A DNA stretch of 64,000 bases from Antennarius striatus (Eukaryota > Chordata > Actinopteri > Lophiiformes > Antennariidae), in contig NC_090780.1 of the NCBI RefSeq assembly GCF_040054535.1, positions 7,960,501 through 8,024,500 of the forward strand, read 5' to 3'. The translations under genes and the position numbers were made by a program. Under the pieces are notes generated by a model, which saw nothing but the letters and a program-made list of their open reading frames with translations, made no database searches and was not told the origin of the DNA. Shown piece by piece: positions 13,670-31,477 of the stretch (within the stretch, counting starts at the first letter, position 1; each line of letters begins with the position of its first letter).

Positions 13670-16600
13670 ATGAACGACGAGACAGCGCCGGACAGCTGGA
13701 AGAGAAGCTCCGGGTGCTCCAGGTGAAGCTAAGCTATCTTAACGTTAGTTAGCACAGGAGCTACAAAGGGACCATTTGATTCATTCAGTTTGTCTGTCAT
13801 ACCTCAACATCACCGCTGCCTCCAATCCTGGCCAATGCCACGACTTGTCATGAGTACAAAGAAGTTTTCGTTTCTAAATATGTGTTTGTTTATGTGTATT
13901 GTAAATAACTGATATGCTGTGTTCATAAGTGACCTGCAGAACCCTCCTCTGTTTGAGGGTGAAGTTTGTCCGTCAGTGATCGATTTAGGTTGGACGATTA
14001 GTAAAATAGAAATACACGGTACTGCATCAAAATGGAATCATTAGCACCTCAAACTACACCTTTATTAACAGCTTCAAAGTTGAAAACACTGGGCTGGAAT
14101 ATTTTAACTTTATTAACTGTATTAATCCCCGAGGGGAAGTTAGAGGATTGTGGACATGCAGTGTGGGGGTGGGGGGTAGAGAGGCGGGCAGCTCTGTCGT
14201 GGTGCGCCTCTAATGAGCAACTTGTAAAGGGGACGGCGCCTTGCTCAAGGGCGCCTCGGCAGTGCTCGAGAGGTGAGCTGACGCCTCCCAGTGTCGCTCA
14301 CACTCCAAAGTGACCGGGCAGGAGCGGGAATCGAACCACAGATGTTGGAACATTGGATGAGCCGCTGCCGCCCACAAGTCTCCCTGTGTCACAAATGCAT
14401 CACCTATTTCCTGCTCATAGACTTAAGTTGGCTGAACCAGATAGACATATGGATGGGCTTCAGAATACATTTGATGACTTCACTTAAACAACAAAGAAGA
14501 AATGAATTTGATTGTTGATATGTTAAAAGAACTGCATGAACTACAGTGATTAGTGTCAGTAGACAGATATCTCCCCGTCCCGCCACATTTAGAGTGTCAG
14601 TCAATGGGAAACGGTGAATGATCTGAACAGTGCTTCTTGACTGGAACACAATCTTCCAAATACTTTTGTAAATAATCTTTATGCTTCTGTCTATTCATTT
14701 AGTATTGAGCAAATGCTGGCTGTGAATCCCGGAAAGACGCCCATCAGTCTGCTGCAGGAGTATGGAACGCGGATAGGCAAGACCCCAGTGTATGACCTGC
14801 TGAAGGCCGAGGGACAGGCCCACCAGCCCAACTTCACGTTCCGTGTCTCTGTTGGGGAGATCAGCTGCACCGGTCAAGGGCCCAGCAAGAAGGCAGCCAA
14901 GCACAAAGCAGCTGAGGCTGCTCTGAAGATGCTCAAGGGAGGTTTTGGAGGTCCCGTCGGAGTTGTTGTTGGAGTAGACGGGTTTATCAGGGTAGATGTG
15001 ACAACTGATGAAGACAGGTCAGTTTTCTGTTGAATTTCTTTACACTTGCTCTTGCACAGTTGACACACTGGCTAATGTGGCTTCAGCATCAGCTGAATAA
15101 AATCTAAGATTGAACTATGAGTTGCTTCTTCTGCTTCTGTGTTTGTTTTGTCTCATCTGTGCAGCTCTCAGTCAGAAATGAAGACCTCTGGCTCCTCTCA
15201 GCAGTCTGAATGCAACCCTGTTGGAGCTCTGCAAGTAAATAACTGGATGTTCAGTTTTTTGCTGTTGTTGTTTTTTTGACTTGTTTATTAAAAAATTCTG
15301 TCATCGCTTAGTCAGCCATTTACAGTTTGACATTTCTGATCATTTCTTTAGAGTCTGTTGGTGTAGGCTGTATTCACCTAAGTACATTTCTGTGGTAGGA
15401 ATTGGTGGTGCAGAAAGGATGGCGTTTGCCAGAGTACACAGTCACCCAGGAGTCGGGCCCAGCACATCGCAAAGAGTTCACCATGACCTGCAGAGTAGAG
15501 AGATTTGTTGAAATTGGTACTGTCATGTTTATCTACCTTATGCAGAGTTATATTGCAATTTTGGACTCTCAATGACCTGCATTTTAAACAGGTGTCTATT
15601 ACAAATATTAATGTCCTATTTATACATATTAGTGAGGCTAAATTAAAGCATGCATCAAGCGAGCTGTTTTTGCTTGTGCTTTACAAAGCCTTTGGGTGAA
15701 TATCAGTAAATCAGACACCTTATCAGTGGCCATGACTCACTTTCCTGTTACCTATCAGGAAGCGGAACCTCCAAGAAGCTAGCAAAAAGGAATGCAGCAG
15801 CTAAGATGTTATCACGTATCCATGATGTCCCAGTGGACCTGAGGACCAGCAACGATGCTGATGCTGAAGATGACACCTTCAATGTGGTTAGAAACACACA
15901 GAAACTTTAATCTGTGCATCAGTCTGAGAGATTCTGTATGTTGAAATATTCTGCAAATTATAGGAGTGGATGCACGATGTTGTGTAACGTAACTAAAATC
16001 AATGCTTTCACCTGATCTTCACATGCAAACCCTGATTGGACTGCTGTGCAAAGCATGAGTATACATTTCCTATAGTTACTATAAATCAGCAATAAATCAA
16101 TAAATAAATCAAACAAATCCAAATATTAAAACTGGCTAAACAATGTACAGTACATACCAGTTTTTCACAAATGCAACAGAAAATGCTACAATTCTGCAGT
16201 TTCAAAATGATTCAAGGCCTTAAAGACAAGCTCCTGAAGGATATAAGATGCATATAAGATGCCCAAATTGTACTAGATACTAAATCTAGGAAATTTGTCA
16301 CAGAACCCATCCTAAAAGAATTTGCATGCTTTTTTATGAATCTTGTATGGATTATAATAGTGTTTAATATAATAGCCATACAAAGGTGTTTAACGGATGT
16401 CGTCTTTTCTGCACAAACAGCACATGGGCAGCCGGGTAGAGTTGGGGAAAAGTAAAGGCTTCAGCTGTACGTGGGACTCTCTGCGTAACTCTGTTGGAGA
16501 GAAGATTCTACAGCTCCGCAGCCACCCTCTAGGAATTCCCGCAGACTCCAATTTCTGCTCTTTGCTCAGTGACTTGTCTATGGAGCAGCGCTTTGACATC

Positions 16601-19600
16601 AGCTACCTGGATCTAGGTGAGCGCACAGGTAGCATTAGTAGCTATTTGCACACGAGCTGCGTTTTATCCAGGAGCATGAAAATGTAAAGAATGAGTTGAG
16701 GTCTATTGCTCAATTGTAATTTTTTAAAATTTCTATTTTATATTTCTTTTTATTCGTAGGCACTCTGCAGAGAGTAAAGTAAGAGTTTCATTGTATGGGG
16801 AAACATGTTTCCATACTGTACATATAAAAATAAACACTTTGAATTTTGAGCTCACACCGAGTTCATAGTAAATGCAGAATATTGTTTGGCGCGGCTGCCT
16901 CTAACATAGTGGATCTTAACCTTGTTGGAGGTACCGAACCCTGCCGGTTTCATTTGCTCACTCACCGAACCCTTCTTTAGTTAAAAAAAACATTTTTTTA
17001 ATTCAAATTTAAGACATAAGTACAGTATTTTCCACATTATATAAGGCACACTGGATTATAAGGCGCACCTTCAATGAATCGCCTATTTTTAAAAAAATTA
17101 TTTCATACATAAAGTGCATTGGATTATAAAGCGCACTGGATTATAAAGTGCACTGGATTATAAAACACATCTGAGAACTATGGTCTATTTTAAAACTTTT
17201 TTCATTTATAAGGCACATTGGATTATAAGAAATTGAGAAAATTAAATGCTTTTAGGTGCGTTTTTTCTGGTGTATTTAGTGAATTGTGCATTAATGTCAC
17301 CTTTTTCAAAGAACAAAACCAAGACAGTGCATGAACTCACATGAAATGACCTACCTACAAATCCGTGTGACTTCTGTTGTTGTTATTGAGAGACCAGTTC
17401 AGATATGCGTGGCTTCACCTTGGCAAGTGCTACTGTTATGTCATTTTCACAGCAAAGTCTGTTTCTTTTGTTTCCCATGCAGCTTAAGGAAGTGTTCCTT
17501 TATTTTTGCTAATGCGAGACTAGAGTTGCTAACTTGACATTGGAAATCATGCAGAACGCTGACTCCCATCACGTTCCGTTATACAGTACATGTAAATTCA
17601 CGTTGCACATATTCGTCCGACCACTTTATTTTTTTGCTCAACATAGTTACTATGAATTAAGATATTAAAAAAGCAATCAGATGACGTTCCATCATGACAG
17701 GCATGAATCGACTACTGAGTGTGCAAAATCCCATGTAGCACAGGTAGGCTAATCGGTGTAGCGTGATCACCTGTAACCAGTGACGGCTAAGGGGGGCGTG
17801 TCATCACGAATTGACACGATGTGTCAAACGTACATTGTGATTCATGTATGTTCGGCAAAAACACCCGACACATCGGGTGTTACAATTGGATCATTACACA
17901 ATAAATGAGATTTGTGCGTAATGTAAAAACAAAGAATAACGAATAAAAATGATGGTCATTTACCTTTTAACTGCCGTCCTCATTATTTTTTACCCTCTTT
18001 GGTTCATGTGCTACTTGCCTCACGATGCCGAACAATAGAGTGAATTCCAGTCCTCCTTTTGAACTTCTCGAACCACTCACGTGATGCCTTAAACTCCAGG
18101 TGTTCTTTTGCCGACTTTCCCTCACGAGGTCATTAAAAATTACAGTTGCCTTTTCGCAAATTATCTACGTAAAACTATCAAAACACGTCATGGGTCGAGG
18201 GCCGAATTACGGGGATGCTGCATAGACACCTATCTACCTACACATAGAGGTCCCTCTTAGCCAATGGAATGCTAGGAAGATTCTAGGTAGTAGCCAATGG
18301 CGGAGCAGCTATAAGAATGTTGCGTTCAGGAACCTGTGGGAGCTGCGAGTAGCAGCCCAAACTGCATTTTTACCTTTCGTATTCTGAAATTTCTTTCGTA
18401 ACAAGAGGAAACATTTTCCTGTTGAGGCGTTTCGTAAGTAGAAAATTTCGTATGAAGAGATGTTCGTAAGTAGAGGTACCACTGTATCTGACTGAGATCA
18501 TGAAGATATAAGCCACCTATTAATACATTCTAATGTGTGGACAGCAGATCAAGATGGAGCAGGACTTAAAGCTGGCCGGTTATGTGGGTGTAGAGAAAGA
18601 CATCTGTAAGAGATTTATAATTATAATTTATTTATAATAATTATTTATAATTATGGTGTTCATTTACCTGGAACACCATAATTAGAGCAATGGAGAGTCT
18701 GGAAAAGGGGTGAAGAAGCGAGTACAGGCAGGATGGAACGGGTGGAGGAAAGTGTCAGGTGTGATGTGTGATAGAAGAGTTTCAGCTAAAATGAAAGGAA
18801 AGGTGTACAAAACTGTGGTGAGACCAGCGATGTTGTTTGGTCTAGAGACAGTGTCACTGAAGAAAAGACAGGAGACAGAGCTGGAGGTAGCAGAGATGAA
18901 GATGCTGAGGTTCTCTCTGGGAGTGACCAGGAAGGATAGGATCAGGAATGAGTACATCAGAGGGACAGCACATGTTAGAGGTTTTGGAGAAGTCAGAGAG
19001 GCCAGACTGAGATGGTTTGGACCTGTCCAGAGGAGAGATAGTGAATATATCGGTAGAAGGATGCTGAGTTTTGAACTGCCAGGCAGGAGACCTAGAGGAA
19101 GACCAAAGAGGAGGTTTATGGATGTAGTGAAAGAGGACATGAAGGTAGTTGGTGTGAGAGAAGAGGATGCAGAAGACGGGGTAAGATGGAGGCAACTGAT
19201 TGGCTGTGGCGACCCCTGAAGGGAAAAGCCGAAAGCAAAAGAAGATTTACCTGTAAATAATCTGTAGCTGCAGACAAAACAGGAGATGCAAATGTTCGGA
19301 CTGAAAAAAACTATGGCTGGGCTCTGTGTTACTCAAAGCATTTACAGTAAAAATAGTCACTGGTACATTTTAAGAAGAGAATATCTGTTAATTCCCTCAT
19401 TAAATTTCAGTTTGTTGAGAAATTTCCAAACTGACGTTTATTTGACTGTCAAAGCTTTGCTGAATTCAGCTGTTGAATAAAAATAACAAAACCAAATATT
19501 TTTGTTGTTGTTTTTTTCAGAAGAGCGCAGCCTGAGTGGTCTTTGCCAGTGTCTAGTGGAGCTATCCACGCAACCCATCACAGTGTGCCACGGCTTTGCT

Positions 19601-19678
19601 TCAAACATAGATGCTGCTCGAGCCAGTGCTGCCCACAATGCACTGCAGTACTTAAAAATCATGGCCGGAGGGAAGTGA
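13670..19678 (+). CDS. tarbp2: TARBP2/TRBP, Dicer-partner dsRNA-binding protein
   Basis: Seven coding exons: 13670-13722, 14703-15017, 15165-15234, 15399-15516, 15759-15886, 16421-16616, 19521-19678. All have GT-AG borders and compatible phases, giving 345 residues (human 366). TRBP binds dsRNA and hands pre-miRNA/siRNA to Dicer and Argonaute in the cytoplasm. Seen: dsRBD1 ([14 protein letters not shown] through [16 protein letters not shown], about 25-96), dsRBD2 ([15 protein letters not shown] through [17 protein letters not shown], about 140-206), and the C-terminal dsRBD3 that in mammals contacts Dicer (RNSVGEKI through [15 protein letters not shown], about 250-345). The Lys-Lys-x-Ala-Lys helix motifs of the two RNA-binding domains are intact. 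Exon 1 (MNDETAPDS) is weakly conserved but joins in phase (codon split AG/T) to give [11 protein letters not shown] as in human. Intron 6 holds an RTE-like insertion. Confidence 0.96.
14098..14335 (-). mobile_element. LINE 3' UTR fragment in tarbp2 intron 1
   Basis: Begins AACTTTATTAACTGTATTAATCCCCGAGGGGAAGTT. This resembles the reversed 3' end of fish LINEs seen elsewhere in this window (AATAAAGT tails) and ends near GGGAATCGAACC. No coding capacity. Confidence 0.45.
17020..17265. mobile_element. Fragment of GGATTATAAGGCGCAC transposon family
   Basis: Starts TACAGTATTTTCCACATTATATAAGGC, the same terminus as the element at 43560-44870, followed by several GGATTATAAAGCGCACT-type units. Only one end is evident. 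It lies in tarbp2 intron 6. Confidence 0.6.
17780..18487. repeat. Possible DNA-transposon remnant in tarbp2 intron 6
   Basis: Ends in TTCGTAAGTAGAGGTACCACTGTA, a terminus typical of short fish DNA transposons with TA targets. A matching left end was not found with certainty. No ORF of note. Confidence 0.3.
18687..19246 (+). mobile_element. RTE-like LINE copy B, 5'-truncated
   Basis: Plus-strand C-terminal part of the same LINE as copy A ([18 protein letters not shown]-type start, then [48 protein letters not shown] and a final MIGCGDP-like end). The frame stays open for 169 residues, so this is the best-preserved 3' end of the family here. It lies in sense orientation within tarbp2 intron 6, about 270 bases before the last exon. 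Confidence 0.85.
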
Positions 19679-21245
19679 TGATGTGTTGCACCCTGCAGAC
19701 TTGAGCAGGAGACGTTGAGCAGTTCAAATAACACATTACCTCAGATTTTGGAAGTAAGTCTGTCCCCGAATGAACCCTTGGAGCTTTTTCCACTTTTTAA
19801 TTGTTGGAATTGAATTCTTAGTTGCCCCAAAACTGATGCACTTGAAATTTTGCAGAAAGTATTTTGAAATCCCCGCATAAATGTATTTTCCAGAAATTAA
19901 AAGTTGAAAAAAGAAGTCTGACATAAATGGTGCTTTTGTAGCAATTCGTCAAATACCTGCAGGTATATTCTGATGCAAAAATGTGCAAAGGTTGTTTTTG
20001 GTATTAAAGAAATTGGAATATGGAATTGCCAAGTCTAGTTCTTCAATCTTCATCTCTCATGGATGAACAGTGGAAAAGATTCCCAGCCATGTGCAAATGT
20101 GAGGCAAAAAGGACTCCAGTGAATCTGCATAAGAGGATATTTATTTTATAGACTGCCCTGTTTCCTTACAAGATCATGAATATTGAAGACAGGATTTTTT
20201 TTAAATATTTGAACCCCTGAAACCCCAAACGGTTTTATGTGATATTCTTAATGTTTGGCCCTTAAGATTTTGATTTTGGATGTTTTTTTCTTTCCCTGTT
20301 GATTGAGTTTTCAATCAACAGGGAAATTCACCATGTTAGCTTTTTCATCTTTAGCATCATGAACTCAGACCTGTGAATTCACTCTTCCTAATTGTGTCGC
20401 TCTTAGGATTTTTCTATGAAATTGAAGTCAAGACAAGTGTTATTAGACAAAAGATTATCGATGAATTGTGTTTATGTCTCTGTAGACTGTAGACACATCC
20501 ACAAATGCTAAAATTCTTTTCTGTGTTTTTGTCGGAGCGCAAAGATATTAAAGAAAAAAACATAATTAAGTATAAGATGGATGGATTGTTGGTTTGTTGA
20601 CTCTGGACTGTGCAAACAGCAAGTTATCACAGCTTGAACATATTTTTTTTTATATAGGTCCATCTTTTCATGAAGAGCTCTATGAATTGATTTGATTGTA
20701 AACTGAAGCAATGCTTGTGATAAAAGAAAAAGAGAACAAAGCTGTGTGGCTTCTGACAAAACGTTTCTCTCATGAAAGAGTTTCACCCAGTATTAATTCA
20801 GTCATTATTCAAACCCCTGCAATTTTTCCGTTAATATTACTATGAGTTTTTTTCACGTCATTTGTAATTGGTGATTTTTCCAGTTCAGTTCTCAAACTAC
20901 CTGCTATGTTTTTGTGTACAGATTCATTGATGTGCATCTTGGTGTTTTTGTTGAATGGCTGATTCAATGTTTTACACTCACTGGCAACAAATACCAAAAA
21001 AAGAAGACATATTTTGCACAAAGCAAGTCTCCTTGTTTTGTGCGTCTCCTCCCACTGGTATTAGTATAAACTGATGATGAAACCTCTTCACCATGGTGAT
21101 CTGCATACGTGTTCTGATTATTGGACTGAAGAAACTTAACTCTCTTATTAGGTGATGCAAATCCTGACCTTGTGTAGTAGAAAAACAATGAGGTACAATG
21201 TGAGCTTCATGTGAAACTCACTTTGTTTCCAATAAAAAATGTTTT
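19679..21245 (+). other. tarbp2 3' UTR and downstream
   Basis: AT-rich non-coding DNA after the tarbp2 stop codon. A plausible distal polyadenylation signal (CCAATAAAAAATG) lies at about 21229. A perfect 16-bp hairpin lies at 20291-20326. No coding exon seen. Confidence 0.5.
20291..20326 (+). other. Perfect hairpin in the tarbp2 3' region
   Basis: TTTCCCTGTTGATTGA, loop GTTT, then TCAATCAACAGGGAAA: a perfect 16-bp stem with a 4-nt loop. It is transcribed with tarbp2 if the 3' UTR extends to the signal near 21229. Confidence 0.8.
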
Positions 21246-23659
21246 GTAAACTTAACTATAAACTGTTGTCATTCATTCATTTTTGGAACTACTTATCCTG
21301 TGCAGGTTCAAGGGGGGGGGGGACTCGACCCTAATCCAGCTGGGTACACACTGAGTCACTATGTAGAATTCCTAGCTATGCTCTACTTTCCAGCTGAATC
21401 ACCATTCTAATGCATATAAAGCCAACATAGTGTATCATAAAGACATGAACATACAGTGTATATGTTGACCTATTGAAAATATCTTGTATGCAGCTCAATC
21501 ACTGGCAAATGCAAACTTTGTATATGTGGAGCTTCTTCAGGACAGGAAGCTGCTGAAGGTTTCATGTGATTAAAATGTTATCTGTTTAAATGGAGGCTTG
21601 TCTGTTGTTGTAGGTCATAAAACACTGTCCACACTGAGCTCTTCATTCATCTGCATAATTGGCCCGGACCACCTCACCTATACATGAACACAATCAGTCA
21701 AAATCATTATTATTATTATCATTAACAGCTCAAATACAGTACATCCACAGCATGACCGAGCACACAAAGACAAGTACTCCTGCTGAATGACATTTATATA
21801 CCACATGCTGACATGTTTATACTTTTCTGTAAATATATACAGTATATAATTTTTTTCATTTTTCGAGAAGTAAAATGTTTAATTAAAAAAGAACTTATGC
21901 ACAAAGTTGTGTTTTCCAACAAACATCTTCGTGTGAATGCTGAGCGAACAGCAACAGCCTCCAAGCTGACGACACCTTTCCTTCACACAGACAATTGGAT
22001 GACGACTGTTCTTATTGGGAATGGAATCAGCAATTTGGCGACCATGAATGAATAGAATGAGTCATGTTCCTGTTAGGTATGACTGCAATGCAGCAAATCA
22101 ATAGTGGCAACTACTGCCTGTGAGCTGTTTTCATACAATGTCACTCCAACAAATAGAATACATTGCTGCACACTACATCTTTGTGCTGACACTTTTTGGA
22201 CAATGAAGTTAATGTTGTAGTTTTGTCCAAATTCATCCTCTGTATTTGTAAAAAAACAAAAAACAAAACAGTATTTATTTATTATACAGTTGGACCCTGA
22301 CTAAATCATCTTTTAAAGGCTCTGGTCTAATCTGTGTAATGAAGAATATCCTGTCTTTCTGATCTAAATAACATCTTGCTACCTGGTTTTGCGAGCACGC
22401 CACATGTCTGCAAGATAAATTACCAATAAGATCTTATCAGTTGTTAAAAAATACAGTGGAAAAACACTGCCTGACAGAAACTGGAGGGCTTTAATAAAAA
22501 TGTACAGTAATAATGCCTGGTAATAATAATAGTGGTGGCAGTTCTTTACCATTGTTGACACAACACAGAACATCTCAGATCATTTACCAGAGAAACATGT
22601 TCAGCCACTGTTAACTGATTATTCCCCCAAACTCCCGCGGGGCAAACAGAGTCTCTTTCTGTAATAACCACAAACCACCGTGACGGTTTCAACATATAAC
22701 AGCAGAACTGGAAGCATCTTAGCACGCGACTCTGTGTTAGCCTCTCACCACCACCCAGCAGCTTCATCTAATCATCTCTGTAAAGAAACCCCAAATGTCT
22801 ACCTGAAAATGTGAATACTGTATTTATTTTGGTGACAAATGACAGTGGTACACACTTGCAGTCCTATTTATTCATTTATTTTTTTATCATCTTGTTTCTT
22901 TATTATTTGGGGACAGTGATCTAAAAAATGTTAAAACAATCAGACCTTTACCAAACACCAATGATTATCTCGAATAACTTTTGCTCTTCTAGTATGTAAT
23001 AATTAAAATAATACGACATATACTGTATATTACAATACTACATAATACAATATACTGTGAATACTATAATTTGTGGCATATTGTTTTGTCGCATAAAACA
23101 AAAACATCAATTTTTCAGTCCTCATCCATCTCTACATTCTTTACACACTAAACACACTCAGTATTGTTGTAACCACTTTACCTCCTCCAGCTCAAAGGAG
23201 GTAACCTGTTGCAGGTTCCCGCATCCCTGGCATGATAATAGATTCAGGTGCCAATGCCTCTCTTCATTAAATAACTCCTAACACATCTGGGCAGGCGGGA
23301 CAGTTGAGGCATGATTGGTATCTAGTGCATTCAGGGAAGGGGAAGTCACAGCGATGCTGCAGGAGGTGAAGATATCATTGGAAGCCAGAACAGGAAGAGA
23401 TATGGTTACATCTGAGTGTGAGCCTTCATCATCCTCAGAGGCTCTTTGAGTATGTAACTCAGGATATGATAGAAGTGTGTGTTCTGTGTCAGAGCAGTTA
23501 AGAGATAAAACATTAATTTTCAGATCACAGATGCATGAAAGCACTTGTTGCATCTGCAGCCTTGGCATTTGGTTTCAGGCGAGCAGCACTGGAATCACTC
23601 TGAGTCCAGCTCCGGCTGACGTGAAAGAAACCTGGTTTTTATCGCTGCTACTTCTGTTC
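21246..23659. other. Region between the tarbp2 and tespa1 3' ends
   Basis: No convincing gene. A partial fish SINE-like piece (TCATTCATTCATTTTTGGAACT onward) lies at 21275-21350. A minus-strand open frame at 23278-23568 is acidic and Ser/Thr-rich, preceded by a good acceptor (TGACACAG at about 23488), and might be an alternative C-terminal exon of tespa1. I could not prove the join. Confidence 0.4.
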
Positions 23660-27868
<4,209 letters not shown>

Positions 27869-30800
27869 AGCCTCACTTCATACTCAACCAGCAAACAGGA
27901 TGGGGTTGAAGCTGCTTTGCTACATGAAGAAGATATTTTAGCTTATCATCGATGTTTTGTTTGACAAATTTACATTAAAGTGCATGATTTTTAGTGTTTT
28001 GCACCTCCATGCACTTCTTTGTAACTTGTATTCTTGCACCTTAAATTAAACTGAAAATCCTGACAGGTTAATTTCAACTCTTTGATACTGGTTAGCAGCA
28101 GTAACTTTTATGGCTCATCAGTCATTCAACATAACTGATGAATGAAACTTCCATCTTAAAACATTACTGATATACACACATTTCTAATTGTGATATTCAC
28201 TGTCTTTATCAAAGTTTATGTGAATGTCAAACACATCACATCTACGTAATTTGAAATAAATTCAGGTTCATTGTCAAACTAGAGTTCATTTAATTTGTCA
28301 TACAAACAGAATGACAAACACTTTCAATAAGTAAAGTAAATCAGTGCACAAAATCATTAAAACAGAAAGATTATTAAAAAATAGAGTGAATACAACAAGA
28401 CAAAAACACACAAACTCTGAAGATAAAATATCATATAGTTTACATATGAAAATCCTAAAATTGACTGACAACAAGCTGTAGTGGACGGGGGGAAGAAATT
28501 AAGGAACATCTTAGATGCTTATAAAAACTGCATCAAATCATCTTTTTCCAATAACTTAAAACACTGACCACGTTATCAAAACACTGTTAAAAACTATTAA
28601 TTACAGGATTATACTGGATTACATATAATTCTGAATGTTAATATTATCTACATGCAAAGTAAAGCAGCTTCACTTAGCTTTTCATTCGTAACACAAAGTA
28701 AACCACCTTGACTTACTGATAAACAGTATTTTACAACATCTACCTGTTGTGCAGGCCTAATTGCTAGGTTTTAAGTGAAACTGCAAATCCTCACATTTTT
28801 AAAGAACTCCCATTCAAATGAAAAGTAGTGAGGAAAATCCACTTTTACCTTAATCAATGAAGGTTTCAATTCAGATGTTGACATCTTTTCTTTTTGTTGT
28901 AGGTTAGTGTCAGAAGCGTATCTTCAGTTAGCGCTCAGACTGGTGTCAGTCTGCTCTTTTTCTTTACTCAATGATTTATAGTTTGGGGTGTCCCTCTAAT
29001 TTATGTCAGACAGCCAGTTCATGTGGCAGAGTCTTGAGCACACTGATGGGAAGTGACTCAACTGCTACACAAGACTTTCATTTGCGTGGGAAGCAGCTGT
29101 CTGACATCCTGCAGTCACAAAACAACACAGACAGGTTGATTCTACAAGCAATAGCCTCCCTGAAATGATAGGCAAATCATGACAGGCTGCAGAGCATGAG
29201 TGAGTTTTTACTTTATAACGGCTCATTTGATTTCAGTCCGTATTCTAGAGCAGTACTTGATAAACCAGAGGAAATAAATCCAAATCATAAACAGTGCTGA
29301 CAAATGTTTCTTCTATTTTCGTAATTTGTGTAGGTAATATAAGGATGCTGCTGGTTGTCTACATCCATAATTACTTTTATACTGATTCCTCCACTGGGCT
29401 GGTTTACCTCCTCAAGACCACATCTGGATGACTTCATTAACAATTATTTGTACATTAACTCAACTAGATGCTGTACCAATGTAAATAATGTTTTAAATAT
29501 CACTGAAGGCTTACTGGAAAGTGAAAATCTGTTCACTCGGTGTCTAAAAAAACATTAAAACTTAGAAATGGCTACTTCATGGTTTATATACGCTGAAAAC
29601 TGTAAACCTGAGGACTTATTAGAATCACATCAACTTTAGATAACTTTTGACTAAACATGGCTTATTTGCATTTTGTTTCTATCTGACTTAATATGTTTGG
29701 CATGTTATACAGTCCCAGGCAATGGCCTGTAAGTATGATGAAATGATAAAATAGTGGCTCATTCAAATTCATGTTTATAACTGATCTATACAGCATTTGG
29801 GTTTATAAGGGCTTTATGAGACAACTCAAAATTCTCTCTGGGATTTCCTGTTTGCATGAGAATCAAGGAATCGAAGCAGTAATTAAGCATATGAATAGTT
29901 ACTGAAATGCTGTTGTAAATAACCAGTTTGAGCTGTTCTTACTTTAATTTTTTTTTTTAAATGCTAGTTATATACTTGTCCTACTTCACTACAGGATGAG
30001 GTATTTTCTTGCTACTGTGCACAGGATACTCTTTTAGCAAAACAGAACGTAGAGTATATAATTACAGCAAATAGACTAAATAATTTTAAAAAGTGACTGG
30101 CTTTATTTTTGCTACTTAATTTTAAGCATGATAATGATGTGCATGATAGTATCCTGTCATAATGTCATGACTTATTAGGACTTATATACAAAACCATACA
30201 AACGGTCCCTGAGTGCTATTAATATGAATAACTGAATGAATATGAAACACCTTTTTCCTACTGAAATGATTTGATATACAACGTTAGTTTTGTGCCATTT
30301 AAAATGTAGTCCTTATATAGTAACTCGTAATTAACTAATACCAGTGACTTAAACTAACTACACTTCACAGAGCTGAGTAGGTGCCGACTTGGCCTGAAGA
30401 TGGCCTGCACATTCCGTACTGTTTACATGGCCACATGTGCTGCTACACTGACAGCCCCCTCGCACATCCACACAATGAAAGCCCTCCCACAGTAGGCCAT
30501 TTTCTCCTCCCCGAGCAGCGACAGCCAGTGTGTGTGATGGGGTAGCTCCTCCACCGCCCGGACCCACTCCTCCCGCCTCCTCGATCTCTCCCAGCCCACA
30601 TGGCGACATTAGGGAGTGGCCAGTGGCCACGGAGGCAAGACTTAAATTGTGAATACCCCTTCCTCTTTCCTCTCTTCCGTGTTCAAAACAGTCAAAGCGG
30701 AACGTGCGCGATGGCATCGTGTCAATATTGACTGATAATACAAGATCACGGAGGGATATTGGAGAAATATTAATGTTTACGTGCCATATTTACTCATGGC

Positions 30801-31477
30801 GCCTTTTGAAAACATTACCTAACGTCAATCACACTAATCTTGTGCAGCCTACCATGCTTGGTCCCGCCCTACTCCCAGCTCTAGCCCAAACACATTAACT
30901 GGTTGCGTCTGTGAGACAAAAATGCCCCTTTTCATTGGAGAATAGCAGCGATCAGTCGAAACTGGCTCTCAAGTAGGTGCGCTTCTTTTGTGTATACGGT
31001 GCATAAATGCAATAGTGGAGTCAGAAGGCACAAAAAGGATATGAGACTAAAGTTGATTATAAAAAGAAATGAAACATCAAGTCTGTAGACACAATATATG
31101 TAAACATTTTCATGATGTCTACTTTTCGAACTCTTTTTTGCTTATGTTGTGTGTTGCCAGTGTCTCATCGACATTGGTTTGATACTTAATGTTAATCTTA
31201 ATCGTCAGCACAATATATAAACTTTAATTATACAACTCTTTAAATGCAACTATATTTGTTTTTTTTAAAAGACAAACGGTCCTTGTCGCCGCCAGGTTAT
31301 TGTGCTCCAAGACTGAGGCGAGGAAACGATTTCTGTGCACCGTCAGCAAGGTAACCCGTTTCTTAAATCGAACGCACCCGCTTTTCTCCTTCATATGGGA
31401 GCACATCAAGTTTCTGTGAAGTTGTGAAAAGTTGTCAACTCGAAAAAGACCAGAGAAACTCCTCCTGTCTTCAAATT
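27869..31477. other. Region between the tespa1 and sp1 5' ends
   Basis: Head-to-head interval of 3.6 kb. The part to about 30300 is AT-rich without recognisable features. From about 30380 to 30900 and from 31300 it becomes GC- and CpG-richer, leading into the sp1 start. A 119-residue minus-strand open frame (30358-30717) in the GC-rich part looks like composition rather than a gene. Promoters of both genes should be within it. Confidence 0.45.

Noticed and set aside
19679-23277. An npff gene expected beside tarbp2 by human synteny
   Set aside because: I looked for a PQRF-amide type coding segment near tarbp2 and found none that I could support.
30358-30717. 119-residue minus-strand frame upstream of sp1
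   Set aside because: Located in GC-rich DNA, with no recognisable domain or splice context. It is probably composition in a CpG-rich promoter region.
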